DNA from: Verrucomicrobia bacterium ADurb.Bin070
GTDB taxonomy: Bacteria > Verrucomicrobiota > Kiritimatiellia > RFP12 > UBA1067
Direction of reading: 5' to 3'
DNA: 34,616 nucleotides
NCBI GenBank assembly: GCA_002071025.1
Contig: MWEJ01000007.1
Coordinates: forward strand, 1-34,616
The notes under the pieces: model-generated
Database searches by the model: none
Seen by the model: only the letters and a program-made list of their open reading frames with translations
Told to the model about the DNA's origin: nothing
Shown here: in pieces, positions 25,059-32,966 of the stretch
Layout: every line of letters starts with the position of its first letter
Position numbering within the stretch: the stretch's first letter is position 1
Program-made: the position numbers and the translations under genes

Positions 25059-26333
25059 ATGCCAGGACCATTCAGCCGCCGGACCTTCCTGAAACGGGCA
25101 GGCGCCGCATCGGCGTTCACGATCGTTCCCGCCCACATCCTGCGGTCCGAGACCGCGCCCAGCAACCAGCTCACGCGCGCGTTGCTCGGTTTCGGCGGCA
25201 TCGCCCGTTCGGGCAATCACCTAGGGTACAAGGCGACGCGATTGGTCGCGCTGTGTGATCCCGACGCCACGCGGGTCCAGGAAGGGGTCGTACAGGCCGA
25301 GAAGAACGGCTACGGCAAAATCTTCACCTGTCGCGACTTTCGCGAAATCCTCGCGCGCCCGGACGTCGACATCGTCCACATCTGTACCCCGCCCCACTGG
25401 CACGGCCTGATGTCCGTCATGGCCGCCCAGGCCGGCAAGGACATCTGGTGCGAAAAGCCGATGACGCGCACCATCGGCGAGGGACGCCGTGTACAGGAGG
25501 CCGTCAAGGCCAACGGGCGCATCTTCCGCCTGAACACCTGGTTCCGCTTTATGAGCGGCTTCTACGGTTTCGGCACCGAAGTCAAGCCGCTGAAGAAGCT
25601 TATGGAGAACCGTGTCCTCGGCTGGCCGGTCAAAGCGGTGGTCGGCAGCGTCACCGGCTTTTCCCTCAAGTTCGGCTGGAGCGGGCTGGTCAACCTCAAG
25701 CCCGCGCCGGTGCCCTCGACCTTCGATTATGACCTTTGGCTGGGGCCCGCCCCGTACAAGTCGTATCACCCGCACCGCACTCACGGCACCTTCCGCGGCT
25801 ATTGGGATTACGACGGCGGCGGTCTCGGCGACATGGGCCAGCACTATCTGGACCCGGTCCAGTATCTGATGGAAAAGGATGAGACCAGCCCCATCAAAAT
25901 CGAGGTCGACTGTCCGCCGCAACACCCCGACGCGGTCGGCTCATTCCGCCGCATCACGTTCACTTACGCCGATGGGTGCCAGATCATCCTTGACGGCGAC
26001 GACTCCATGAAGGGGGCGCCGTTCCTGGAGGGGCCCAAAGGCAAAGTCTGGCCGAAGATGAAATCCGACATCCCGAATCTGGATTCTATCCTCGCCGAGC
26101 TTCCCGAGCCCGCGCCGCAGCAGACCGACTTCGTGGAATCGGTCAAGCTGCGCCGACCCTTCGCGCTCAACGAAGGCAACGGCTTCCGGTCGGCCACGAT
26201 CGTCAATCTCGGCATCGTCGCGATGCGTCTCGGACGCGGCTTCGCCTTTGACCCGGTGGCGCTGACCGCGGTCAACGATCCGGCTGCCGACCGCTTCATC
26301 TACCAGCAGATGCGCGCGCCGTGGCTGATGTAA
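25059..26333 (+). CDS. Tat-exported Gfo/Idh/MocA-family oxidoreductase
   Basis: A 424-aa NAD(P)-dependent oxidoreductase. The Tat signal SRRTFLKRAG (residues 6-15) sits at the N-terminus of a start with GGGAGAAG upstream. The nucleotide-binding turn is LLGFGGIA (42-49), the EKP motif is present (132-134, in IWCEKPMT), and GGGLGDMGQHYLD later in the chain carries the active-site His region. WLGPAPYKSYHPHRTHGTFRGYWDYD is typical of Planctomycete/Verrucomicrobia exported members. Substrate unknown, probably a sugar or sugar acid in the periplasm. A weak promoter candidate, TTGCGT-N17-TACTTT, lies at 24959-24987. The HEAT/F5/8C gene follows 47 bases downstream, so the two are likely co-expressed. 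Confidence 0.9.
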   Translation: MPGPFSRRTFLKRAGAASAFTIVPAHILRSETAPSNQLTRALLGFGGIARSGNHLGYKATRLVALCDPDATRVQEGVVQAEKNGYGKIFTCRDFREILARPDVDIVHICTPPHWHGLMSVMAAQAGKDIWCEKPMTRTIGEGRRVQEAVKANGRIFRLNTWFRFMSGFYGFGTEVKPLKKLMENRVLGWPVKAVVGSVTGFSLKFGWSGLVNLKPAPVPSTFDYDLWLGPAPYKSYHPHRTHGTFRGYWDYDGGGLGDMGQHYLDPVQYLMEKDETSPIKIEVDCPPQHPDAVGSFRRITFTYADGCQIILDGDDSMKGAPFLEGPKGKVWPKMKSDIPNLDSILAELPEPAPQQTDFVESVKLRRPFALNEGNGFRSATIVNLGIVAMRLGRGFAFDPVALTAVNDPAADRFIYQQMRAPWLM

Positions 26334-26380
26334 GCCCGCGCCGCCGAACCGTTTCTTTCAGCATGAATAAAGGATTGCCC

Positions 26381-28396
26381 ATGAACCGTCACCTCATAAA
26401 AGTTGCTCTCGCGCTCGGCCTGCTTGTCGCCGCCGCGACCGCCTCGGCCCAGGATTCCGCCGCCCAGTGGGCCGGCAAACAACAGGCCGCGCTCGCCGCC
26501 ATTAACGACGCCGCGCTCGCCGGTCTTCTCAAACAGGGCGCGCCCGCCCTGGACGCCCTGCTCGCAGAAGTCAAAACCGGCTACGCCTCCGATCCGGTTG
26601 CCCTCACGCGCATTGCCGCCCTGACCCAGTATGTGATGCGTCCGGCCGGCACCTCCAGTCGCGCGGCGTATGCCGGGTCCTTGCTGGCGGCGGCTCAGCG
26701 CGCCGGTGACGCCGACGTCATCTGCTTCTTCCTCGACCAGCTCCGCTGGTGCGGCATGCCGCAGCAGGCGGCCGCGATCCGGGCGTTTGAAAAATCCGAC
26801 AAACCGGGCGTCGCCGCGCTGGCCGCCATGACCGTTCAGGCGGTTACCGATGACCGCGCCGCCAAGGCCGCGCCAGTCAAGCCCACGCGCCACGCCGCGC
26901 TGAACGCCGAACTCGCCGCACTGCCGGCGACCGCGCGCACCCCGCGCCTGCTGCAGGCATTTGATGATCCCGATCCCTCATATGCTGGCGTGGCGCTGGC
27001 GCACGCCCGCACCGCCGGCGGCACCGCCGAAACCCGGCTCTGGGCCGGCAAGCTCGCGACCGCCGCAGATCCGGTCCGCAAAGCCATGCTGCTCGACCTG
27101 CTGGGCGACCGCGGCGACCTGATCGCCTGCGAGGCCATCGCCCCCTTTCTCAGCGACGCGGACGATACCGTGGCGGTCTCAGCGCGCCAGGCGCTCATCC
27201 GCATCGATCCGGCCGCCTTCGCCGCGCAGCTTCCCGTGCTGCTGAAGACCCTGCCGCCGAACCGGCTGGCGCTGGTCCGTGACGGTGCGCGCCAGCTCAA
27301 GACGGAACAGCTTAAAGATGCCGTAACCCGCTCTTACGACAGCTTCAACGACACCGGCAAGAAGGTCGCCCTCGAGCTCATCAAAGAGCGCCGCATCGCC
27401 GAGGCCGCGCGCCTCGGCCTGGCCGCGCTGGACGCGACGGACGAAGAAGCCGTCATCGCAGGCTTCAGGTTGCTGCGCGAGATCGCAGGCAGCGACATGG
27501 CCGGCGTGCTGGTCGCCAAAACGCTCGCTTCCCGAGGCCGCGTCACGCCTGAGGCGCAGAATGCCTTGGCCGCGGCCGCGCGGCGCGACACTTCGGGCGC
27601 GTATGCCGCCGCGCTCGCCAAGGCGCTGGCCGCCGCGCCGGACGCGCAGAAGCCTGTCGCGCTGGAGAGCGCCGCGCGCGTTGGCGGCGCTGATTTGCTG
27701 AAAGCGGTTGAAGCGGCGCTGGCTGCGCCGCAGGCCGATGTCGCCACCGCCGCCGTGCGTGCACTCTGCGCCTGGCCGGACGCCGCCGCCCTGCCGGGAC
27801 TGCTGCGCGTGGCCGCCAAGGATCCTGATACACGCCGCCAGACCCTTGCCACGCGCGGCGTCGCCAAACTCTTCAACACGCAGCCGGTGGACAAAAAGGC
27901 GCTCCTGCCGGTCTGGCGCGCGCTGCGCGCCGATATGAAAAACGCCGCCAACCGGGCGGCGATCGACGACCTGTTCAAACAGGAGAGCAATGTTGCGCTG
28001 GGCAAACCGGTCACGACCGACGTGCCGACCGAAGGCAACAACCTTCCGGCCCACCTCGTGGACGGCACGCTCGAAAAAGCCTGGCATGCCGCGCGCTCGC
28101 CGGCGCAGGCCCTGATCGACCTCGGCGCCACCGAGACGCTCAGCGCGATGCACATCACCTTCTACCATGCGGACGGCCGCACCTACACCTTCAAGCTGGA
28201 ACTGTCCGCCGACGGCAAGGTCTGGAAGGAGGTTGCCGGCAACCTCAACGACGCCAAGCCCGCGAGTGCCGAAGGCTTGCGCCTAAGTTTCGCGCCGACT
28301 GCCGCGCGCCATGCGCGTCTAACCGTCGTCAAGAACAGCGCCAACCCCGCGGTGCACGTGCAGGAACTGAAGCTCTTCGCCGCCACCGCCCCGTAA
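26381..28396 (+). CDS. Secreted HEAT-repeat protein with C-terminal F5/8C (discoidin-like) domain
   Basis: The 671-aa product starts at ATG 26381, six bases after AAAGGA; upstream in-frame starts at 26363 and 26321 are less good. Signal peptide about residues 1-24 (ending ATASAQ). Residues about 25-535 are Ala-rich paired helices of HEAT/PBS-lyase repeat type, for example PVRKAMLLDLLGDRGDLIA and DVATAAVRALCAWPDAAAL. The final 130 residues (NVALGKPVTTDVPTEGNNLP, HLVDGTLEKAWHA, LIDLGATETLSAMHI, VHVQELKLF) form an F5/8 type C jelly-roll, a domain that often binds carbohydrate. No enzyme motif. It is downstream of a Gfo/Idh oxidoreductase; the same pairing recurs at 31609 and 32967. Confidence 0.88.
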   Translation: MNRHLIKVALALGLLVAAATASAQDSAAQWAGKQQAALAAINDAALAGLLKQGAPALDALLAEVKTGYASDPVALTRIAALTQYVMRPAGTSSRAAYAGSLLAAAQRAGDADVICFFLDQLRWCGMPQQAAAIRAFEKSDKPGVAALAAMTVQAVTDDRAAKAAPVKPTRHAALNAELAALPATARTPRLLQAFDDPDPSYAGVALAHARTAGGTAETRLWAGKLATAADPVRKAMLLDLLGDRGDLIACEAIAPFLSDADDTVAVSARQALIRIDPAAFAAQLPVLLKTLPPNRLALVRDGARQLKTEQLKDAVTRSYDSFNDTGKKVALELIKERRIAEAARLGLAALDATDEEAVIAGFRLLREIAGSDMAGVLVAKTLASRGRVTPEAQNALAAAARRDTSGAYAAALAKALAAAPDAQKPVALESAARVGGADLLKAVEAALAAPQADVATAAVRALCAWPDAAALPGLLRVAAKDPDTRRQTLATRGVAKLFNTQPVDKKALLPVWRALRADMKNAANRAAIDDLFKQESNVALGKPVTTDVPTEGNNLPAHLVDGTLEKAWHAARSPAQALIDLGATETLSAMHITFYHADGRTYTFKLELSADGKVWKEVAGNLNDAKPASAEGLRLSFAPTAARHARLTVVKNSANPAVHVQELKLFAATAP

Positions 28397-28401
28397 GCGC
28401 T

Positions 28402-29706
28402 CTAGCCGTGCCGCCACGCGATGGCCACGTCCATGACGTTGGTCAGCGTGGGGCCGGTTATGACATGGCCGCCTGCTGCTCGGAAGAAACGGTAGGCATC
28501 GAACGTGCGCAACGCGGCCTCCGGGTCGATGCCGCAGCGTGCCGCGTCCTCGTATGTGGTACCGTCCACCACCGCCCCGGCGGCGTCGGTCGGGCCGTCT
28601 GTCCCGTCTGTCCCCGCGGCCAGCAGCGTAAGCCCCGGCCGACCGCGCAGCAGACAGGCCGCCTTGAGTGCCAGATGCTGGTTGCGGCCGCCCAACCCCG
28701 GCCCGCGCACCGCGAGAGTGGTCTCGCCGCCGAAGAGCAGCGCGCGCGGACGGCGCAACGCGCACAGGGCCTCAACCATACGTCCGGCTGCCGCCTCGCT
28801 GTCGCCATCCAGCCGGTCGGTCACAATCTCCGCCTCGACACCCCGCGCGGTCAGCCAGGCTCGGCACGCCTCCAGCGCCAGCCGGTTGTTGCCGATCAGG
28901 CGGTTGGTGCAGCGGGACAGCGCGGGATCGCCGGGCTTGGGCGTTTCTGCGCGCGCTCCCGCTACCCCCTCTTCCAGCACGCGCCGCAGCGCGCGCGGCA
29001 TGCGGTCCCACACACCGTGCCGACGGCAGATTTCGGCCGCATCGGCAAAAGTCGAGGGGTCGGGCACCGTCGGACCGGAAGCGATCACATCCAACGGATC
29101 GCCCACGACATCTGAAAGGATCAGGCTCACGACCCGCGCGGGCGCGGCCAGACGCGCGAGCTGGCCGCCTTTGACCCCGCTGAGATGTTTGCGCACGGCA
29201 TTGATCTCGTGGATATCCGCGCCGGACGTGACCAGCGCTTTGGAAAGGTCGGCCAGTTCCGCCAGCGTACAGCCGGATGGCACATCAGCCAGTAGCGCCG
29301 AGCCGCCGCCGGAAAGCAGCACGATGAAACAATCGTCGGGACCCGCGGTCCGGCAGAGCGCCACAATGCGCGCGGTCGCCGCAAGGCCCTCCGCATCGGG
29401 GTACGGATGCCCCGCCTCGAACATCTCGATGCGCCGGCACGGCACCGCGTGACCGCGTTTGACCACCACCGCGCCGGTCGCGATGTGTGCCCCGAGAAGC
29501 GCTTCCAAGGCGTGGGCCATCAAGCCGGAAGCCTTGCCGGCGCCGACCACCATGAGGCGACCGGGGCCATCGCACGCCACACGCTCGCCGGCCACAGACC
29601 ACGCATCGGGGCCGGCTGTGATGTGGTCGCGGATCAGACGGTCCGGCTTGACCCGTTCCACGGCGGCCAGAAAGGCGTCACGCAAAATTTGCCGGTGATC
29701 CGTCAT
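28402..29706 (-). CDS. Glycerate 2-kinase (MOFRL family, GckA/TtuD type)
   Basis: A 434-aa kinase of the MOFRL glycerate kinase family, which phosphorylates D-glycerate (older annotations call it hydroxypyruvate reductase). Motifs: MVVGAGKASGLMA, FIVLLSGGGSALL, VRKHLSGVKGGQLA, LSDVVGDPLDVIASGP, FGGETTLAVRGPGLGGRNQ and LAAGTDGTDGPTDAAGA; the last two are the MOFRL domain. ATG 29706 is chosen since it lies 14 bases after the preceding gene's stop; the frame reaches 29748. The ribosome site is weak. As last gene of the AraC regulator operon it should return glycerate from sugar-acid breakdown to central metabolism, in keeping with the kinase at 1-786. It converges on the HEAT gene with five bases between stops. 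Confidence 0.92.
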   Translation of the reverse strand: MTDHRQILRDAFLAAVERVKPDRLIRDHITAGPDAWSVAGERVACDGPGRLMVVGAGKASGLMAHALEALLGAHIATGAVVVKRGHAVPCRRIEMFEAGHPYPDAEGLAATARIVALCRTAGPDDCFIVLLSGGGSALLADVPSGCTLAELADLSKALVTSGADIHEINAVRKHLSGVKGGQLARLAAPARVVSLILSDVVGDPLDVIASGPTVPDPSTFADAAEICRRHGVWDRMPRALRRVLEEGVAGARAETPKPGDPALSRCTNRLIGNNRLALEACRAWLTARGVEAEIVTDRLDGDSEAAAGRMVEALCALRRPRALLFGGETTLAVRGPGLGGRNQHLALKAACLLRGRPGLTLLAAGTDGTDGPTDAAGAVVDGTTYEDAARCGIDPEAALRTFDAYRFFRAAGGHVITGPTLTNVMDVAIAWRHG

Positions 29707-29720
29707 GGCACGCAGCCTGT

Positions 29721-30728
29721 TCACTCCGCAGTCCGGAAACTGCGCCACCGTTCACGCAGGCGCGCCTGTTTATCCGCGCGGGAGAGGCCGGCGGTCGTGC
29801 CGACCATCTGCGAAAGCGAGAAGAGATCGGCCGCGACAACCGGTGCCGGCGCGGGTTTCGGCGGCGGCGGCTCAGCAACATAACCCAAAGCCGGCGTTCC
29901 CTCGCAGGCGGCGGGACGTCCCAGGTCAGGCAGCGCCGCATGGACTAAGGACCAGAGATCGGTCTCCACCGGCAGCGCCACGTCGGCACCGTGCTGCAGG
30001 CAGAGCCGGCCGGCCAGCATCTGGAGCATCACGGTGTCGGCCGCGCAGTATCGTTCCAGCGTGCGGCGCGCCTGCGCGTCCTGCCGGTCGTGCCACGCCT
30101 GCCAGAGCCAGACCGCCTCCGCGCCGCCGAGGCCCTCGAGGTCCGGCGGCCGCCGCAGGCCGAGCGCGCGCTCGATCGCCTTCAGGCCGCCGCGCCAGCC
30201 GGCATGATGGCAGAGCCAGCGCAGATCCACATGGGCGCAGGGTAGAGCGGGGATATGAAAGCGATCCAGCACGCGCGGCACGTCGAAACTCGCACCGTTG
30301 AACGAAACCAGCAACCGGATCTCATCGAGCAGGTCTAGAAAATCATCAAGGTTTTCTTCGGCCAGAAAACGCAGCGGTTGGCCGCGATGATAACAGCAGA
30401 CCAGCGTGACCATGCTGTCGGCGTCCAAACCGCTGGTCTCGATATCAAAAAACGAGGCACGGTCGAACCAGTGGGCGAGCACGCGCCACTGCTCGCGGGG
30501 CGGGAGCCGCGCCGTGAAATAGGCGGCGTCGCCGGATTCAAGGGCGCGCTGCGCCGTCTCGGCGGCGGCGCGCACGGCGTCCCAGGCGGTCCGGTCGAAC
30601 CCGGCGAGCGGGCGCACGGCGTCCAGCAGGTCGCGCCAGCACAGGCATCCCTCGCGCCGCAGCGCGCAGCCGCGTTCAGCGCCGACATGCGGCATGAGTT
30701 CGAGATAACGGGTGAGCGAGTCGGTCAC
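29721..30728 (-). CDS. RNase H-fold exonuclease-like protein (YprB family)
   Basis: A 335-aa protein starting at GTG 30728 (GAGG upstream), six bases after the AraC gene. The central domain has the DEDD exonuclease order: FFDIETSGLD with D95 and E97 (Exo I), SFNGASFDVPRV (Exo II), and ERYCAADTVML (Exo III). This is the RNase_H_2/YprB-type domain, predicted to degrade DNA or RNA with two metals. The C-terminal part is Pro-rich, ending in a basic helix (SRADKQARLRERWRSF). Why a nuclease sits between an AraC regulator and a glycerate kinase is not obvious. Confidence 0.85.
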   Translation of the reverse strand: MTDSLTRYLELMPHVGAERGCALRREGCLCWRDLLDAVRPLAGFDRTAWDAVRAAAETAQRALESGDAAYFTARLPPREQWRVLAHWFDRASFFDIETSGLDADSMVTLVCCYHRGQPLRFLAEENLDDFLDLLDEIRLLVSFNGASFDVPRVLDRFHIPALPCAHVDLRWLCHHAGWRGGLKAIERALGLRRPPDLEGLGGAEAVWLWQAWHDRQDAQARRTLERYCAADTVMLQMLAGRLCLQHGADVALPVETDLWSLVHAALPDLGRPAACEGTPALGYVAEPPPPKPAPAPVVAADLFSLSQMVGTTAGLSRADKQARLRERWRSFRTAE

Positions 30729-30734
30729 GAGGCC

Positions 30735-31481
30735 TCACAGTCCGGCGTCAAGATGATGTTTGCGGTAACGGCCGGGTGAAAGGCCAACGACCCGCTTGAA
30801 GGTGCGCGTGAAGTGGCTGTGGTCGTAAAAACCGGTTTCGCAGGCGATGTCCGCAATCGTGCGTTCCGTAGTTTCCAGCAGCGAGCGCGCAGCCGTGATG
30901 CGCACGCGCAAGAGATATTCATAGGGCGTGGTGCCGAAGATGCGGTTGAAGCGGCGCTCGAACTGGCTTTGCGACACGCCTGCCAGTTGGGCCAGTTTCT
31001 TCATTTCGAGATTCTGCCCAAAGTGCTTGTGAATGTGCGCGACGATCTGGGCGAAGCGGCCATGCCAGCGGGGGGTGTCGCGCAGATCATCCACGATGCG
31101 GTGGAACCCCACGACGCCGATCGGGCGGCCGTGCTTGTCAAAGACCGGAAACTTGCTGTGGACCATCAGCCGGTCCGAATGTTCGGGTGCGGGCGCGATC
31201 TGATTGATGACAGGAACGCCACTCGCCATCACCTCGCGGTCGCCTTGAAGATAGAAGTCAGCGCGGTCTTTCGAAAAGAAATCGTAGTCGGTCTTGCCGA
31301 TCGTCTGCTGTTCGTTCTCCGCGTTGCAGAACTGGCAAGCGCGCAGGTTGTTCAGCATGAAGCGTCCCTGGCTGTCCTTCATGAAGAACCCGACATCCGG
31401 CAGCAGGTCGATCAGCCGGTGGATCGTGGACAAATCCCCGATCTGCGCAAGAAAACGTTTTTGGAGCGTTTTCGGATTCAT
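30735..31481 (-). CDS. AraC-family transcription regulator with N-terminal PAS domain
   Basis: The 248-aa product begins MNPKTLQKRFLAQIG at ATG 31481; a GTG five codons upstream (31496) lies in the promoter. Residues about 15-130 form a PAS sensor (LLPDVGFFMKDSQGRFMLNN, IGKTDYDFFSKDRADFYLQGD, PIGVVGFHRIVDDL) with two Cys in ACQFCNAEN that might sense ligand or redox state. Residues about 145-248 are the AraC helix-turn-helix pair (MKKLAQLAGVSQSQFERRFN, then TERTIADIACETGFYDHSHFTRTFKRVVGLSPGRYR). It is divergent from the Gfo/Idh-HEAT cassette at 31609, the likely target. The -10 element lies about seven bases before the ATG, so its message may be leaderless. Confidence 0.92.
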   Translation of the reverse strand: MNPKTLQKRFLAQIGDLSTIHRLIDLLPDVGFFMKDSQGRFMLNNLRACQFCNAENEQQTIGKTDYDFFSKDRADFYLQGDREVMASGVPVINQIAPAPEHSDRLMVHSKFPVFDKHGRPIGVVGFHRIVDDLRDTPRWHGRFAQIVAHIHKHFGQNLEMKKLAQLAGVSQSQFERRFNRIFGTTPYEYLLRVRITAARSLLETTERTIADIACETGFYDHSHFTRTFKRVVGLSPGRYRKHHLDAGL

Positions 31482-31490
31482 GCGTATAGT
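31461..31490 (+). promoter_or_regulatory. Promoter of the second Gfo/Idh-HEAT cassette
   Basis: TTGGAG (31461-31466) and TATAGT (31485-31490) are 18 bases apart, leading to the cassette at 31609 after a leader of about 110 bases. The -10 overlaps the -10 of the opposite promoter in the inverted repeat GTATA-G-TATAC (31484-31494), a candidate regulator site. Confidence 0.5.
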
Positions 31491-31517
31491 ATACACATTT
31501 TTAGGGACGCTTTACAA
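31488..31517 (-). promoter_or_regulatory. Promoter of the AraC-nuclease-glycerate kinase operon
   Basis: TTGTAA (31512-31517) and TATACT (31488-31493) on the minus strand are 18 bases apart. Transcription would start at or next to the A of ATG 31481, giving a leaderless or near-leaderless message. It overlaps the divergent promoter. Confidence 0.5.
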
Positions 31518-31608
31518 GACGGGAGGAACAGATCGGAGTATGGTGGTTGGCGTACTGTGGAAAATTGTACAGGGTTCAGGGGCGTTCAGTGCAAAGGGAG
31601 GCATCAAA

Positions 31609-32940
31609 ATGAAGGACCAGCAGGCGAAATCGGGGCAGCAGGGCGTGAACCGGCGCCAGTTTCTGAGGGGGATTGCTCAAGCGGGCACGGCGGCGGTTGT
31701 CATGCCGGCGCTGGTGCCGGGGTCGGCGTTGGGGCTGAACGGCGCGGTGGCGCCGAGCAACCGCATCGTGATGGCCGGCATCGGACTGGGCGGACGCGGC
31801 ACCGGCGACCTGCGGAGCTGGATCCTGCCGGATCCCCAGGCGCAGTTCGTGGCGATCTGCGACGTGCGTCGCGAACGGCGCGACGCGATCAAGGCGATGA
31901 CCGACAAGCAGTACGGCAACAGCGACTGCAAAACCTATATCGAGATGATGGATGTGCTGGCGCGTTCGGACATCGACGCGATCCTGACAGCCACCAGTGA
32001 CCGGCTCCACGCCACGATCTCGATCCGCGCGATGCGCGCGGGTAAAGATGTCTACACCGAAAAGCCGGCCTCGATGACCATTGCCGAGGGCCAAGCTGTC
32101 GTTCGCACCGCGCGGGAATACGGCCGCGTCTATCAAGCCGGGATGCAACGCCTCAGCGAGGCGAATTTCATTGTCTGCAACGAGTTGCTGCGTCTGGGAC
32201 GGCTGGGTGAAGTCAAGACGGTCTACGCGCATCTCGCGCCGTGGGGCAATGTCAACATGAGCCGCGAATGGCTCCCTGAGCAGCCGCTGCCCGACCCGCA
32301 GGAGCTGGACTGGGACCGCTGGCTGGGCCCTTGCCCTTGGCGCCCGTTCAACATCGCGTACACGCGCGGCGGCTGGCACCACCAGCACGATTTCTACACC
32401 AGCGTGATCGGCGAGTGGGGCTCCCACACCTTCGCGCAGTGCCACGACGCGATCGGCATGCAGGACTCCTCCCCCATCCGCTACCCGTATGTGCCGACGC
32501 CTACGGCGGACGGCATGGCGATGCCGTTTGCCAACGGCGTCACCATGATTCAGAAACAGGAAGGCTGGCGCGGCACGTGCGGCGTTCGCTACGTGGGCAG
32601 CGAAGGCTGGTGCTCCTGTGCGGACGGCTATGCGCGCCCGGAGGTCTCCAACCCGGCCATGCTGGCGGACTACAACAAAATCCTGCAGGATTATCTGACC
32701 CGTACCGGGCATGTGGTCGGGCACATGAAGGACTTCTTCGCGTGCGTCAAATCGCGCAGCGTCACGGTGGCCAATCCGACACTCATGCACCGTTCGATGA
32801 GCACCGTGCACTGCGCGAACATCGCGCAATGGCTGAAGCGCGACCTCACCTGGGACCCGGTGAAGGAAGAGTTTGTCAACGACGAGCAGGCCAACCGCTT
32901 CCGCTCGCGAGCCGCCCGCGAAGGCTGGCAGATCTGTTAA
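31609..32940 (+). CDS. Tat-exported Gfo/Idh/MocA-family oxidoreductase
   Basis: A 443-aa protein starting at ATG 31609 with GGGAGG seven bases upstream. The Tat signal is NRRQFLRGIAQAG (residues 14-26). GIGLGGRGTGD (57-67) is the nucleotide-binding turn, YTEKPASM holds the EKP motif (151-153), and WDRWLGPCPWRPF plus GEWGSHTFAQCHDAIGM represent the substrate-side region; the His in GSHTFAQCHD is the likely active-site residue. Substrate unknown. It is divergent from the AraC regulator and 26 bases before the next HEAT-repeat gene, so it is probably induced with it. Confidence 0.9.
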   Translation: MKDQQAKSGQQGVNRRQFLRGIAQAGTAAVVMPALVPGSALGLNGAVAPSNRIVMAGIGLGGRGTGDLRSWILPDPQAQFVAICDVRRERRDAIKAMTDKQYGNSDCKTYIEMMDVLARSDIDAILTATSDRLHATISIRAMRAGKDVYTEKPASMTIAEGQAVVRTAREYGRVYQAGMQRLSEANFIVCNELLRLGRLGEVKTVYAHLAPWGNVNMSREWLPEQPLPDPQELDWDRWLGPCPWRPFNIAYTRGGWHHQHDFYTSVIGEWGSHTFAQCHDAIGMQDSSPIRYPYVPTPTADGMAMPFANGVTMIQKQEGWRGTCGVRYVGSEGWCSCADGYARPEVSNPAMLADYNKILQDYLTRTGHVVGHMKDFFACVKSRSVTVANPTLMHRSMSTVHCANIAQWLKRDLTWDPVKEEFVNDEQANRFRSRAAREGWQIC

Positions 32941-32966
32941 ATCGACATCGTTTTAAGGTTGTAAAA

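Noticed and set aside
27179-28168. A 329-codon minus-strand frame antisense to the HEAT/F5/8C gene
   Set aside because: It mirrors Ala-rich codons of the HEAT gene; no ribosome site or recognisable product.
31576-32829. A 417-codon minus-strand frame antisense to the oxidoreductase at 31609-32940
   Set aside because: No start context and no domain; the opposite strand carries the Tat signal and EKP motif.
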